A stretch of DNA of 18,493 nucleotides from the NCBI GenBank assembly GCA_023258655.1, contig JALQWO010000014.1:1-18493 (forward strand). Direction: 5' to 3'. The notes below the pieces were generated by a model that was not told the DNA's origin, ran no database searches, and saw only the letters and a program-made list of their open reading frames with translations. This DNA is from Bacteroidia bacterium. Lineage in GTDB: Bacteria; Bacteroidota; Bacteroidia; NS11-12g; UBA955. How positions within the stretch are numbered: the stretch's first letter is position 1; every line of letters starts with the position of its first letter. A program made the position numbers and the translations under genes. This document shows, piece by piece, positions 1 through 7,770 of the stretch.

Positions 1-1205
1 GGGAAACCTGTAACATCCATACCTGTAATTAACAAGTGAATGTCATGTGTACCTTCATAAGTCACTACAGATTCTAAATTCATCATGTGTCGCATGATGG
101 GGAATTCCCCAGTAATACCCATACCTCCGAGCATTTGTCGGGCTTCACGTGCTGTGTCCAAAGCAATTTCCACGTTGTTTCGTTTTGCCATAGAAATTTG
201 AGCAGGTGTCGCCAATCCTTTGTCCATGAGTTGTCCCAATCGCCACACCAAAAGTTGTGCTTTTGTGATTTCAGTCAACATTTCGGCCAATTTCTTTTGC
301 TGTAGTTGGAATCCTCCTATGGGCTTTCCAAATTGGATGCGTTCTTTGGCATATCGCTTTGCTGTATCGTAGCAATCCATGGCCGCACCCAGGGCGCCCC
401 AGCTAATTCCATATCGAGCAGAATTCAAACAAGTCAATGGACCTTTTAGTCCCGTTACGCCGGGCAACAAATTCTCCTTGGGTACTTTCACATTGTCAAA
501 AACCAGTTCCCCTGTGCAACTTGCCCGTAAACTCCACTTGTTGTGGGTGGTGGGGGTGGAGAAACCTTCCATACCGCGTTCTACAATCAAACCATGTACA
601 ATGCCGGCTTCATTTTTCGCCCAAACCACAGCCACATCGGCAAATGGGGCATTGCTGATCCACATTTTTGCACCATTCAAAACAAAATGATCGCCTTTGT
701 CCTCAAAATGAGTGGTCATTCCACCGGGATTTGACCCATGGTCGGGCTCAGTAAGGCCAAAACATCCCAACCATTCCCCGGACGCCAATTTGGGTAAATA
801 TTTTTGCTTTTGCGCTTCGCTACCAAACTTGTAAATGGGATACATTACCAAAGAACCTTGTACTGAGGCAGTAGAACGCACGCCACTATCGCATCGCTCC
901 AGTTCTTGCATAATGATGCCGTAGGTGGTGTAGTCCATGCCACCACAGCCGTATTCTACGGGCAATTGCGGTCCAAATGCCCCGATTTCACCAAGCTGTT
1001 TCACGATGTGTCTCGGAAATTCCGCTTTCTGCGCGTAATGCTCGATGATGGGACTCAATTCGCGCTTCACATAATCCCTTACAGATGAACGAATCAACAA
1101 TTGCTCCTCTGTAAGCAGATCATCAATCCCATAAAAATCTGGCGCTACGTAGCGGTCTTTGCCCTGATTGGCAGAAAGCAAACTTGAAATTTCTTCTGAA
1201 CTCAT
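1..1205 (-). CDS. Glutaryl-CoA dehydrogenase-type acyl-CoA dehydrogenase (3' end off the window)
   Basis: A flavoenzyme of the acyl-CoA dehydrogenase superfamily. The closest family by eye is glutaryl-CoA dehydrogenase, which oxidises and decarboxylates glutaryl-CoA to crotonyl-CoA in lysine and tryptophan breakdown, in the cytoplasm with FAD. The reverse strand reads 401 uninterrupted codons from the ATG at 1205 (MSSEEISSLLSANQGKDRY). Visible family motifs are RSTASVQGSLVMYPIY, the FAD/substrate segment GCFGLTEPDHGSNPGGM, the ARYGISWGALGAA helix, ERIQFGKPIGGFQLQQKKLA, and near the C-terminus SVVTYEGTHDIHLLITG with the expected catalytic base Glu384. Family members end only a few residues after this, so nearly the whole gene is here. 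It diverges from folB, with a 64-base gap that holds a -7 box and an inverted repeat. Family is sure; substrate is inferred from sequence resemblance, and a related short-chain acyl-CoA substrate is possible. Confidence 0.9.
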   Translation of the reverse strand, partial: MSSEEISSLLSANQGKDRYVAPDFYGIDDLLTEEQLLIRSSVRDYVKRELSPIIEHYAQKAEFPRHIVKQLGEIGAFGPQLPVEYGCGGMDYTTYGIIMQELERCDSGVRSTASVQGSLVMYPIYKFGSEAQKQKYLPKLASGEWLGCFGLTEPDHGSNPGGMTTHFEDKGDHFVLNGAKMWISNAPFADVAVVWAKNEAGIVHGLIVERGMEGFSTPTTHNKWSLRASCTGELVFDNVKVPKENLLPGVTGLKGPLTCLNSARYGISWGALGAAMDCYDTAKRYAKERIQFGKPIGGFQLQQKKLAEMLTEITKAQLLVWRLGQLMDKGLATPAQISMAKRNNVEIALDTAREARQMLGGMGITGEFPIMRHMMNLESVVTYEGTHDIHLLITGMDVTGF

Positions 1206-1216
1206 AAAAGTTATCC

Positions 1217-1230
1217 GTTACAAATGTAAC
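1217..1230. promoter_or_regulatory. Inverted repeat, possible operator in the divergent acyl-CoA dehydrogenase/folB region
   Basis: GTTACA-AA-TGTAAC is a perfect 6-base inverted repeat with a 2-base spacer. It covers the candidate -7 box of the acyl-CoA dehydrogenase gene, so a dimeric regulator bound here would block polymerase. The repeat is seen directly; the operator role is inferred. Confidence 0.4.
1221..1228 (-). promoter_or_regulatory. Candidate -7 promoter box of the acyl-CoA dehydrogenase gene
   Basis: Read on the minus strand this is TACATTTG, a full match to the Bacteroidota -7 consensus TAnnTTTG. It ends 15 bases before the ATG at 1205. No TTG-type -33 element is visible at the usual distance. 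Confidence 0.5.
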
Positions 1231-1269
1231 ATAGTTGTTTTCTTTGCATGGGATTTTTAGAGCAAGAAT

Positions 1270-1647
1270 ATGTTAACAACCATTTTTATTGACCAATTAC
1301 AAGTCCACGCACCCATTGGTTGGTATGAAGAAGAGCGGACCAATAAAGTGGGACTTACCGTAAGTGTGCGGGTAAAATACGATGCATCTTCATTGAACGA
1401 TGAATTGAAGAAAACCATTGATTATGGAACACTGACATCATGGATTTTGGCAATAAGTAACCAACCCATGAACTTGTTGGAAACTTTCGCCGAAAATATC
1501 CTTGATCGCATCGAAAAAGAGGCGACCGAAGGGTTGGTGTTTGTTTGGGTTGCTATCAGAAAATCCCAAATTCAGGCCAAAGGTGTGTTAGCGGCTGCAC
1601 ACGGGGTGGAAATAGAGCAATCATACCCCAAAAGCAAAGACAATTGA
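1270..1647 (+). CDS. folB: Dihydroneopterin aldolase
   Basis: FolB cleaves 7,8-dihydroneopterin to 6-hydroxymethyl-7,8-dihydropterin and glycolaldehyde in the cytoplasm, a step of folate synthesis. The 125-residue length is usual for the family. The N-terminal FIDQLQVHAPIGWYEEER matches the family opening and carries the expected catalytic glutamate (Glu21 or Glu22; the loop is slightly longer than in the Staphylococcus aureus enzyme). IDYGTL supplies the conserved Tyr52, NLLETFAENILDRI is the conserved helix, and IRKSQIQAKG carries Lys97 at the place of the catalytic lysine. The start at 1270 fits the family start and has no Shine-Dalgarno sequence. A weak -7-like TTTCTTTG lies at about 1239-1246. 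The next gene begins 14 bases after the stop. No other folate gene is in the window. Confidence 0.9.
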   Translation: MLTTIFIDQLQVHAPIGWYEEERTNKVGLTVSVRVKYDASSLNDELKKTIDYGTLTSWILAISNQPMNLLETFAENILDRIEKEATEGLVFVWVAIRKSQIQAKGVLAAAHGVEIEQSYPKSKDN

Positions 1648-1648
1648 G

Positions 1649-1656
1649 TATCTTTG
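1649..1656 (+). promoter_or_regulatory. Candidate -7 box in front of the TonB-dependent receptor gene
   Basis: TATCTTTG is a full match to TAnnTTTG, placed in the 14-base gap between the folB stop and the receptor ATG at 1662. Only 5 bases separate box and ATG, so transcription would start at or very near the start codon. No -33 TTG is visible at about 20 bases upstream. It suggests the receptor gene can be transcribed without folB. Confidence 0.45.
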
Positions 1657-1661
1657 TGAGA

Positions 1662-3992
1662 ATGAGTTTTTCTCGATTCATAGCTGTAATCATTACGTTT
1701 TGCACTGCCACGGTTTTCGGGCAAATTCCAGCAATCACCGGATGGGTGTACAACAAAAAGACCTTGGAGACGATTCCGGGGGCCATCATTGTTGATTCGG
1801 CCTCGTTTGCATTTGTTGAAAGCAATGCGCAAGGGTTTTATCAGTTTGGAACTAAACAAGGCGATAAAACCATCATCGTAGCTGCGCCGGGCTATAAGCC
1901 TCAGAAAGTGGTTATTGATGTGCAAGCCTCGGTGAATAAGAATTTCTTTTTGCGTCCAGTGGGTTTTGGTGAGTTGGACTCGGCTACGGAGTATTTGGCG
2001 TTGTACAACATGAAGCCTTCGTACTATTCAACAACCAAAAAAGCCATTATTCAATCACCCAGTGTGCTTTCGGTAAGCGACCCGGTGAAGTATTTTCAGT
2101 TTCTGCCAGGTGTGACCGGTGGGATAGAGGGACTTTCCGGCCTCGTGGTAAGGGGAAGTAATTCTGATCAAAATTTGTTGTTGATGAATGGTTTGCCGCT
2201 GTATGGTAACGGCCATGTTTGGGGATTCTTGTCCAACTACAATACCGAAATCATCAAAACGGCGGATATTTATCGAGGTGTGGCACCCGCCCGATATGGT
2301 GGACGTGCCGGAGGAGGGGTGATTGATATTCAAACAGATGGAGGTGCTGCAAAAGAGTGGACAGGCAAAATGAATGTTGATCCACTCACCGCAAACATCG
2401 CAGCCAACGGCCCGCTTGATCATCGGGGTAAGGTAACTGGAGCATTGGCAATCCGACGAAGTTATTTGGATTGGCTGCTGGGCATGGGCCAAGATGCGGG
2501 GTTGATTGGTAACATTCACGACATCAATGCCCGGGTAGATTACAAAGTGGACCAACACTCACAATGGAATTTTTGGGCTTATAATGGTCGCGACAAATAC
2601 GGCTTGACCGGAAAATCAGATGAAATAGACTCCTTAAACCGACGGGTCATTTTAAATTTTGACCTGCTGACTTCATGGCAGAATACCCAAATTGGAACGC
2701 GGTATTCTCATGAATTCAAATCAAATCATTTTGGGTCTTTTACAACCGGTTATTCTCGCTACATGTATAGCAATCTTTTCTCCATTGATGGGTCAATTAC
2801 CCAAGGAGGAAATACCCAAACCGCGAAAGTGAGTGAGGAACTCAAAAATGCCATTACCGACTACACATTGAACGGCGACTTCTCCTACGTATATTCTCCG
2901 GAGCATACCATTCGTTACGGCAGTCACTTCACTTTTCATACGCTCAAGCCAGGACAGTCGCGAATCCAAGAAAATACAAATCTCGCCAACCGCGATACCA
3001 CTTTTGGAGTGGCCAACGTGCAAAATATCGCAGAATGGGCCAATTATGGGGAATTGGACATGCACCCAAACATTGGATTGAGTGTGAATTTTGGGCTGCG
3101 CTTATGGACATTTGTGACCAACAGCAAAACCTATTTTAGGCCAGAGCCAAGATTGATTATTAGTCAGTTGTTGGAAGGGAAAAAACGTATTCAGTTGGGA
3201 TTCTCTATCGCCAACCAAGGGTTACATCAGCTGTCGAGTGTCAATGGAACCCTGCCAAGAGATGTTTGGTTTCCCAGCAGCCAAACGTTTCGCCCACAAC
3301 GCACAACCCAACTGTCCGCTGCCTATATACTCCCACTAACCACGGGGGTAGAATTCTCCGCAGAAACTTATTACAAATGGTTTGATGGCATTACGGATCT
3401 AACCGGTGTTGAAGAAGACCCCTTGGTGAAAAACTACTGGGAAAGAAGTATTGTCCAAGGCACAGGTACTGCCCAAGGATTTGAGGCAATGATCACCAAG
3501 AAAACGGGTTCAGGCACGGGTTTGATTAGTTACACATACTCCAAAACTGAGCGAACTTTTGAATACATCAACGATGGGGATCCCTTTTATTACCGCTGGG
3601 ATAGACCCCATCAATTGAAAATGCAATTCACGTGGCAAGCTCAAACCTGGTTAACCATCAATATGTCTGCGATGCTGATGAGTGGAAACGTATATACCGT
3701 TCCAACAGGTCAATATTTGACCACAGACAATAAATTGGTCTACGATTTTAGTAGCAAAAACAATTATCGAATGCCCACATACAAACGGTTTGACGTTGGC
3801 TTCACAAAAGAAATCAAACCATATTACAACCGCGGTTACAGGGAGTTTTGGGGTATTCAGGTATACAATGCTTTGGGCTTCCAAAACCCCATCAATGCGC
3901 GTTGGGAATTGGATGCCAACAAAAACTTGAAATTGATGGGTACCACACCCTTTGTCTTTATTCCATCTGGTTTTTATCGCTTAGAATTTTAA
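1662..3992 (+). CDS. TonB-dependent outer-membrane receptor with carboxypeptidase-like regulatory domain
   Basis: A 776-residue outer-membrane receptor that would import a bound substrate using TonB/ExbBD energy. Residues 1-20 (MSFSRFIAVIITFCTATVFG) form a signal peptide. About 22-100 is a carboxypeptidase-D-like regulatory domain (ITGWVYNKKTLETIPGAIIV to FFLRPV) of the kind fused to Bacteroidota receptors. About 132-227 is the plug, with PVKYFQFLPGVTGG, GLVVRGSNSDQNLLLMNGLP and RYGGRAGGGVIDIQ. The rest is a beta-barrel rich in aromatic alternating strands, ending in the usual C-terminal phenylalanine (YRLEF). No clear TonB box is seen. The frame is open back to 1545, but the 39 extra residues overlap folB and precede the signal peptide, so ATG 1662 is chosen. 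No SusD partner is present; the next gene, 4 bases on, is a DUF4249 lipoprotein. Substrate is unknown. Confidence 0.9.
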   Translation: MSFSRFIAVIITFCTATVFGQIPAITGWVYNKKTLETIPGAIIVDSASFAFVESNAQGFYQFGTKQGDKTIIVAAPGYKPQKVVIDVQASVNKNFFLRPVGFGELDSATEYLALYNMKPSYYSTTKKAIIQSPSVLSVSDPVKYFQFLPGVTGGIEGLSGLVVRGSNSDQNLLLMNGLPLYGNGHVWGFLSNYNTEIIKTADIYRGVAPARYGGRAGGGVIDIQTDGGAAKEWTGKMNVDPLTANIAANGPLDHRGKVTGALAIRRSYLDWLLGMGQDAGLIGNIHDINARVDYKVDQHSQWNFWAYNGRDKYGLTGKSDEIDSLNRRVILNFDLLTSWQNTQIGTRYSHEFKSNHFGSFTTGYSRYMYSNLFSIDGSITQGGNTQTAKVSEELKNAITDYTLNGDFSYVYSPEHTIRYGSHFTFHTLKPGQSRIQENTNLANRDTTFGVANVQNIAEWANYGELDMHPNIGLSVNFGLRLWTFVTNSKTYFRPEPRLIISQLLEGKKRIQLGFSIANQGLHQLSSVNGTLPRDVWFPSSQTFRPQRTTQLSAAYILPLTTGVEFSAETYYKWFDGITDLTGVEEDPLVKNYWERSIVQGTGTAQGFEAMITKKTGSGTGLISYTYSKTERTFEYINDGDPFYYRWDRPHQLKMQFTWQAQTWLTINMSAMLMSGNVYTVPTGQYLTTDNKLVYDFSSKNNYRMPTYKRFDVGFTKEIKPYYNRGYREFWGIQVYNALGFQNPINARWELDANKNLKLMGTTPFVFIPSGFYRLEF

Positions 3993-3996
3993 CAAA

Positions 3997-4851
3997 ATGA
4001 AAAAGAATTTTTGGATCATAGGATTAATTATGATGGCAGGTATTTCTGCTTGTGATACCGAACTAGACGATAGTTCCATCAAATTCACCCCGCGGTTGGT
4101 GGTGAATTCTTTCGTAAACAGTGACGATTTCTTTTCCGTTCAGGTTTCCAAAACGATCAGCATGAGCGATACTACCTATCCTGATTTTATCGAAAATGCC
4201 ACCGTAGTTGTCAATGATGGTGCACAAGACTTCACTTTGTCCTACAATTTGGGTTTGAGTAAATACGTAGCCAATTTCAAGCCCGTGGCCGGACAAACCT
4301 ACTCGGTAAAGGTGAGTGCTCCCGATTTTTTTACCGCCAGTGGCACCATGGTATTGCCCAATAAGTTGAATTCCCCAAAATCTACATGGCAAGACAAAAC
4401 AGGTTTTGATGAAAATGGATTTGAAACGGGAACTTTGACTTGTTATATCGCTGATCCACAAGAGGAGAGAAATTACTATGAGGTCAACCTGTATCGTTTC
4501 GATGATTTTACCCAAGAGTGGGTTATCATGGCGCCCAACACCACGGATCCTTTCTTGAATCAAAGTGCTGCGAAAACCGATTTGGGGGGCTATTTATTGG
4601 ATGACAAAACCTTTAACGGCGGCAACAAAAAGTTTGAATTTATTACCAGCTATGGAAGCGCAGGCAGTATGTATAAGTACTTGGTGGAAGTTCGATCCTT
4701 AAGCGATGAATATTACCGCTATTTGCAGTCTCTGGCAAACTATCGAAAAACATCGGGATTGTTCTCGGATCCAACCCCTATATACAGCAATATTACCAAT
4801 GGCCGCGGCATTTGTGCTGGGGCGTCGATTCAACGCGATACCATTCAATAA
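3997..4851 (+). CDS. DUF4249 lipoprotein, partner of the TonB-dependent receptor
   Basis: A 284-residue exported lipoprotein. The first 18 residues (MKKNFWIIGLIMMAGISA) are a lipoprotein signal peptide followed by Cys19, with ISAC fitting the lipobox. The body resembles DUF4249 proteins of Bacteroidota: an N-terminal beta-sandwich-like part (RLVVNSFVNSDDFFSVQVSK, then ATVVVNDG and YVANFKPVAGQTYSVKVSAP), then a middle section (YYEVNLYRFDD), and a C-terminal stretch with SLSDEYYRYLQSL and a final NGRGICAGAS. The gene starts 4 bases after the receptor stop, so the two are almost surely co-transcribed and probably translated together. The arrangement suggests a surface-exposed or periplasm-facing accessory protein for the receptor, in the position that SusD takes in other systems; this role is inferred and no function of the family is visible from sequence. 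Confidence 0.82.
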   Translation: MKKNFWIIGLIMMAGISACDTELDDSSIKFTPRLVVNSFVNSDDFFSVQVSKTISMSDTTYPDFIENATVVVNDGAQDFTLSYNLGLSKYVANFKPVAGQTYSVKVSAPDFFTASGTMVLPNKLNSPKSTWQDKTGFDENGFETGTLTCYIADPQEERNYYEVNLYRFDDFTQEWVIMAPNTTDPFLNQSAAKTDLGGYLLDDKTFNGGNKKFEFITSYGSAGSMYKYLVEVRSLSDEYYRYLQSLANYRKTSGLFSDPTPIYSNITNGRGICAGASIQRDTIQ

Positions 4852-4866
4852 TCGCAGAGAAACCCC

Positions 4867-7662
4867 ATGTCAGTTCAAGATAAGAAAATCCGTATTGTCA
4901 ATGCTCAACAGCACAACCTCAAACATGTCAATGTGGACATTGACCATGGATCATTTACTGTAGTTACGGGCGTATCCGGCAGTGGTAAGTCGAGTTTGGT
5001 ATTTGAAACTTTGTTCGCAGAAGGACAGCGCCGTTATGTGGAAAGTCTAAGCAGCTACGCGCGTCAGTTTTTGGGACGAATGAAAAAGCCCCAAGTAGAT
5101 GATATCCAAGGTTTGTGTCCAGCGGTAGCGATCGAACAAAAAGTCAATACCCGAAATCCGCGCAGTACTGTTGCCACATCAACAGAAATATACGATTATG
5201 TTAAACTCCTGTTTAGTCGGGCCGGACATACCATTTCACCCATTTCAGGTAGGGAAGTGAAGCGAGAAACATCGGAAGATGTATTTCGTTTTTGTGAATC
5301 GAATAAATTGGGTGAGCGTGCATTAATCATGGCTCCGCAGCCGTCAAAAGTTCGTTCAAAATCGGATTGGGACCTGCTCATTCAAAAGGGATACAGCCGC
5401 ATATGGTGTGAAAATCAATTGTTCTCAGTACAAACACTGTTGGATGAAGAAACTGTGTTGGACCAGGCCATTTATTTGGTAGTGGACCGTTTGGCCATTC
5501 AACCCGAAGACGAAGAATTCCAATCTCGTCTGTTTGATGCTTGTGAAACGGCTTTTTGGGAAGGAGAAGGCAATTGCACCTTGTTCTTCATGGAAAGCAA
5601 TGAATCCGTTGAATTCAATAATCGATTTGAATTGGATGGGATGAAATTCGAGATTCCAACCAAGGATTTTTTGAGTTTTAACAATCCGCATGGAGCCTGT
5701 AGAACCTGTGAAGGATTTGGTTCTGTGCTCGGTTTGGACAGAGACTTGGTCATTCCAGATACATCGTTGAGCGTATTTGAAGGGGCCGTTGCACCATGGA
5801 AAGGAGAAACCATGGGAGAGTGGCGCAATGATTTCATTCGTCTCGCCAACAAAGTAGATTTTCCTATCCATAGAGCCATCAGGGATTTGGATGATGCACA
5901 GCTGAATTTACTTTGGGAGGGCAATCGTGAGCTCCCGGGCATCCTGGATTTTTTCAAATACATCGAAGACAAATCCTACAAAATACAATACCGCGTTTTG
6001 GCGGCCCGATATAGAGGTAAAACTACTTGCCCAGATTGTTTGGGTACCCGACTCAGGAAAGAAGCGGCATATGTCAAGGTGTTATCATCGTCAAAACCCC
6101 ATCAACTGAGTATTCAAGAGCTTTTGTTGATGGAAGTGGATAGTGCATTGGACTACGTTAAATCGTTACAGTTGAACGCCACGGATACAGCCATAGCCGA
6201 ACGCATTGTGGATGAAATTCAAGGTAGACTGCAGTTTCTGAGCGATGTAGGACTCGGCTACCTTTCTTTGAATCGCCTTAGCAATACACTCAGTGGGGGT
6301 GAGAGTCAGCGTATCAACCTCGCCACTTCATTGGGGTCTAACCTTACAGGGTCGATGTATATACTGGACGAACCCAGCATTGGCTTACATTCACGGGATA
6401 CTGAGCGACTGATTTCTGTATTAAAGGCATTGCAAAAAGAAGGCAACACCGTCATTGTGGTTGAGCACGATGAAGATATCATGCGAAATGCGGAAAACCT
6501 TATCGACATTGGTCCCCATGCAGGCACATTGGGAGGTCATTTGCTTTACCAAGGAGAGTTTCAGGGAATTCAACACTGTGCCGACAGTTTAACGGGCAAA
6601 TATTTGTCGGGCGAGGAAATGATTGATGTTCCCAAAAACCGACGCAAATCGCCACATTTCATTGAAATTGAAGACGTAACGGCAAACAACTTGAAGCACG
6701 TGACCTGTAAGTTCCCGCTGGAGTCATTTACAGCGGTAACGGGGGTTTCAGGATCTGGGAAGACCACATTGATCAAGCAAGTATTGTTTCCTGCGATGAG
6801 TAGGGAACTTGGACTGTTTAGCACAACGAAGCCTGGTAAATTCAAGAAGTTGTCAGGGGCGGTTTCCTTGGTCAAATCCATCGAATTGGTGGACCAAAAT
6901 CCCATCGGAAAGAGCAGTCGCAGCAACCCTGTGACTTATGTAAAAGCATTTGATGAAATAAGGGATTTGTTTGCCAATACACCAACATCCAAATTCAACG
7001 GATTCAAGCCATCACACTTTTCTTTCAACGTGGATGGAGGCCGGTGCGATGTTTGTCAGGGAGAAGGCGAAACGGTCATCGAGATGCAATTCATGGCAGA
7101 CATCAAGTTAGAATGTGAATCTTGCGGTGGTCATCGATACAAAAAAGAAGTACTCGAAGTAGAATACAACGGGAAAAACATCTTTGAGGTTCTCGACATG
7201 ACAGTGGACGAGGCGATGGATTTCTTTGCCGATGTAAAATCGGTCAAGGAACGTATAAAGCCGCTGCAGGACGTGGGGTTGGGATACGTAAAACTCGGAC
7301 AGGGTTCGAATACTTTGAGTGGAGGTGAAGCACAACGCGTGAAACTTGCTTTTTTCTTGAGCAAAGCAAGCCCCAACAAGGATGGTGGAACTCTGTTTAT
7401 TTTCGATGAACCAACAACGGGACTGCATTTTCATGATATCAAGAAGTTGATGAAGTCATTTGATGCGCTGATTGGACAAGGAAATACGGTATTGTGTATC
7501 GAACACAACTTGGACGTGGTGAAATGTGCTGATTGGATCATTGATTTGGGCCCCGAAGCAGGTAATGCAGGAGGGGAGTTGGTCTTTCAAGGATTGCCAG
7601 AGGACATGGTTCACGCAAAAAACAGTGTCACGGCACCATATTTGGCCGAGAAATTAAAATAA
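4867..7662 (+). CDS. uvrA: UvrA-type excinuclease ABC subunit A, with reduced cysteine motifs
   Basis: A 931-residue twin ABC ATPase of the UvrA family, which scans DNA for bulky damage and loads UvrB in nucleotide excision repair. First ATPase: Walker A GVSGSGKS (35-42), signature LSGGESQ (475-), Walker B/D-loop MYILDEPSIGLH (497-). Second: Walker A GVSGSGKT (626-633), signature LSGGEAQ (817-), FIFDEPTTGLH with Asp847-Glu848, and EHNLDV. The C-terminal zinc module Cys727, Cys730, Cys750, Cys753 is intact, and Cys278/Cys281 (GACRTC) and Cys388/Cys391 (CPDCLGTRL) are present. Two motifs usual in E. coli-type UvrA are missing: the CPxC/HG-like site near 124-128 reads SPISG, and the CPxCG pair expected near 255-258 reads ELDG. 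Length is full, so the UvrB-interaction region is not deleted. It may be the main UvrA or a Bacteroidota paralogue. It starts 15 bases after the DUF4249 gene without its own clear promoter. Confidence 0.9.
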   Translation: MSVQDKKIRIVNAQQHNLKHVNVDIDHGSFTVVTGVSGSGKSSLVFETLFAEGQRRYVESLSSYARQFLGRMKKPQVDDIQGLCPAVAIEQKVNTRNPRSTVATSTEIYDYVKLLFSRAGHTISPISGREVKRETSEDVFRFCESNKLGERALIMAPQPSKVRSKSDWDLLIQKGYSRIWCENQLFSVQTLLDEETVLDQAIYLVVDRLAIQPEDEEFQSRLFDACETAFWEGEGNCTLFFMESNESVEFNNRFELDGMKFEIPTKDFLSFNNPHGACRTCEGFGSVLGLDRDLVIPDTSLSVFEGAVAPWKGETMGEWRNDFIRLANKVDFPIHRAIRDLDDAQLNLLWEGNRELPGILDFFKYIEDKSYKIQYRVLAARYRGKTTCPDCLGTRLRKEAAYVKVLSSSKPHQLSIQELLLMEVDSALDYVKSLQLNATDTAIAERIVDEIQGRLQFLSDVGLGYLSLNRLSNTLSGGESQRINLATSLGSNLTGSMYILDEPSIGLHSRDTERLISVLKALQKEGNTVIVVEHDEDIMRNAENLIDIGPHAGTLGGHLLYQGEFQGIQHCADSLTGKYLSGEEMIDVPKNRRKSPHFIEIEDVTANNLKHVTCKFPLESFTAVTGVSGSGKTTLIKQVLFPAMSRELGLFSTTKPGKFKKLSGAVSLVKSIELVDQNPIGKSSRSNPVTYVKAFDEIRDLFANTPTSKFNGFKPSHFSFNVDGGRCDVCQGEGETVIEMQFMADIKLECESCGGHRYKKEVLEVEYNGKNIFEVLDMTVDEAMDFFADVKSVKERIKPLQDVGLGYVKLGQGSNTLSGGEAQRVKLAFFLSKASPNKDGGTLFIFDEPTTGLHFHDIKKLMKSFDALIGQGNTVLCIEHNLDVVKCADWIIDLGPEAGNAGGELVFQGLPEDMVHAKNSVTAPYLAEKLK

Positions 7663-7664
7663 TT

Positions 7665-7682
7665 CCGGATCTTTTGTTCCGG
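7665..7682 (+). terminator. Weak hairpin after uvrA
   Basis: CCGGA and TCCGG flank an 8-base loop right after the uvrA stop, followed by a short CTTTT. The 5-base stem is weak and the T-run is short, so this is only a possible terminator. Confidence 0.2.
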
Positions 7683-7755
7683 CTTTTGGGCTGGGCGATA
7701 AGCGATTTTTTTGATGCTTTGGTCTATTGGATTTCATGAAAATCCTTGAAATCGT

Positions 7756-7763
7756 TACATTTG
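7756..7763 (+). promoter_or_regulatory. Candidate -7 box of the M16 peptidase gene
   Basis: TACATTTG is a full match to TAnnTTTG and ends 7 bases before the ATG at 7771, so the message would have almost no leader. The 11 bases GTTACATTTGT around it are identical to those around the minus-strand box at 1221-1228. No -33 TTG is seen at the usual distance. Confidence 0.5.
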
Positions 7764-7770
7764 TGTACTT

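Noticed and set aside
379..1088. Plus-strand open frames within 1-1205
   Set aside because: They are shadows of the minus-strand acyl-CoA dehydrogenase gene, which has convincing motifs through the same bases.
1545..1661. Possible 39-residue N-terminal extension of the TonB-dependent receptor
   Set aside because: It overlaps folB in another frame, has a cysteine- and arginine-rich composition unlike a leader, and the real signal peptide begins at ATG 1662.
2055..2558. 167-codon minus-strand open frame inside the receptor gene
   Set aside because: No recognisable domain, no promoter, and it lies wholly opposite a well-supported gene.
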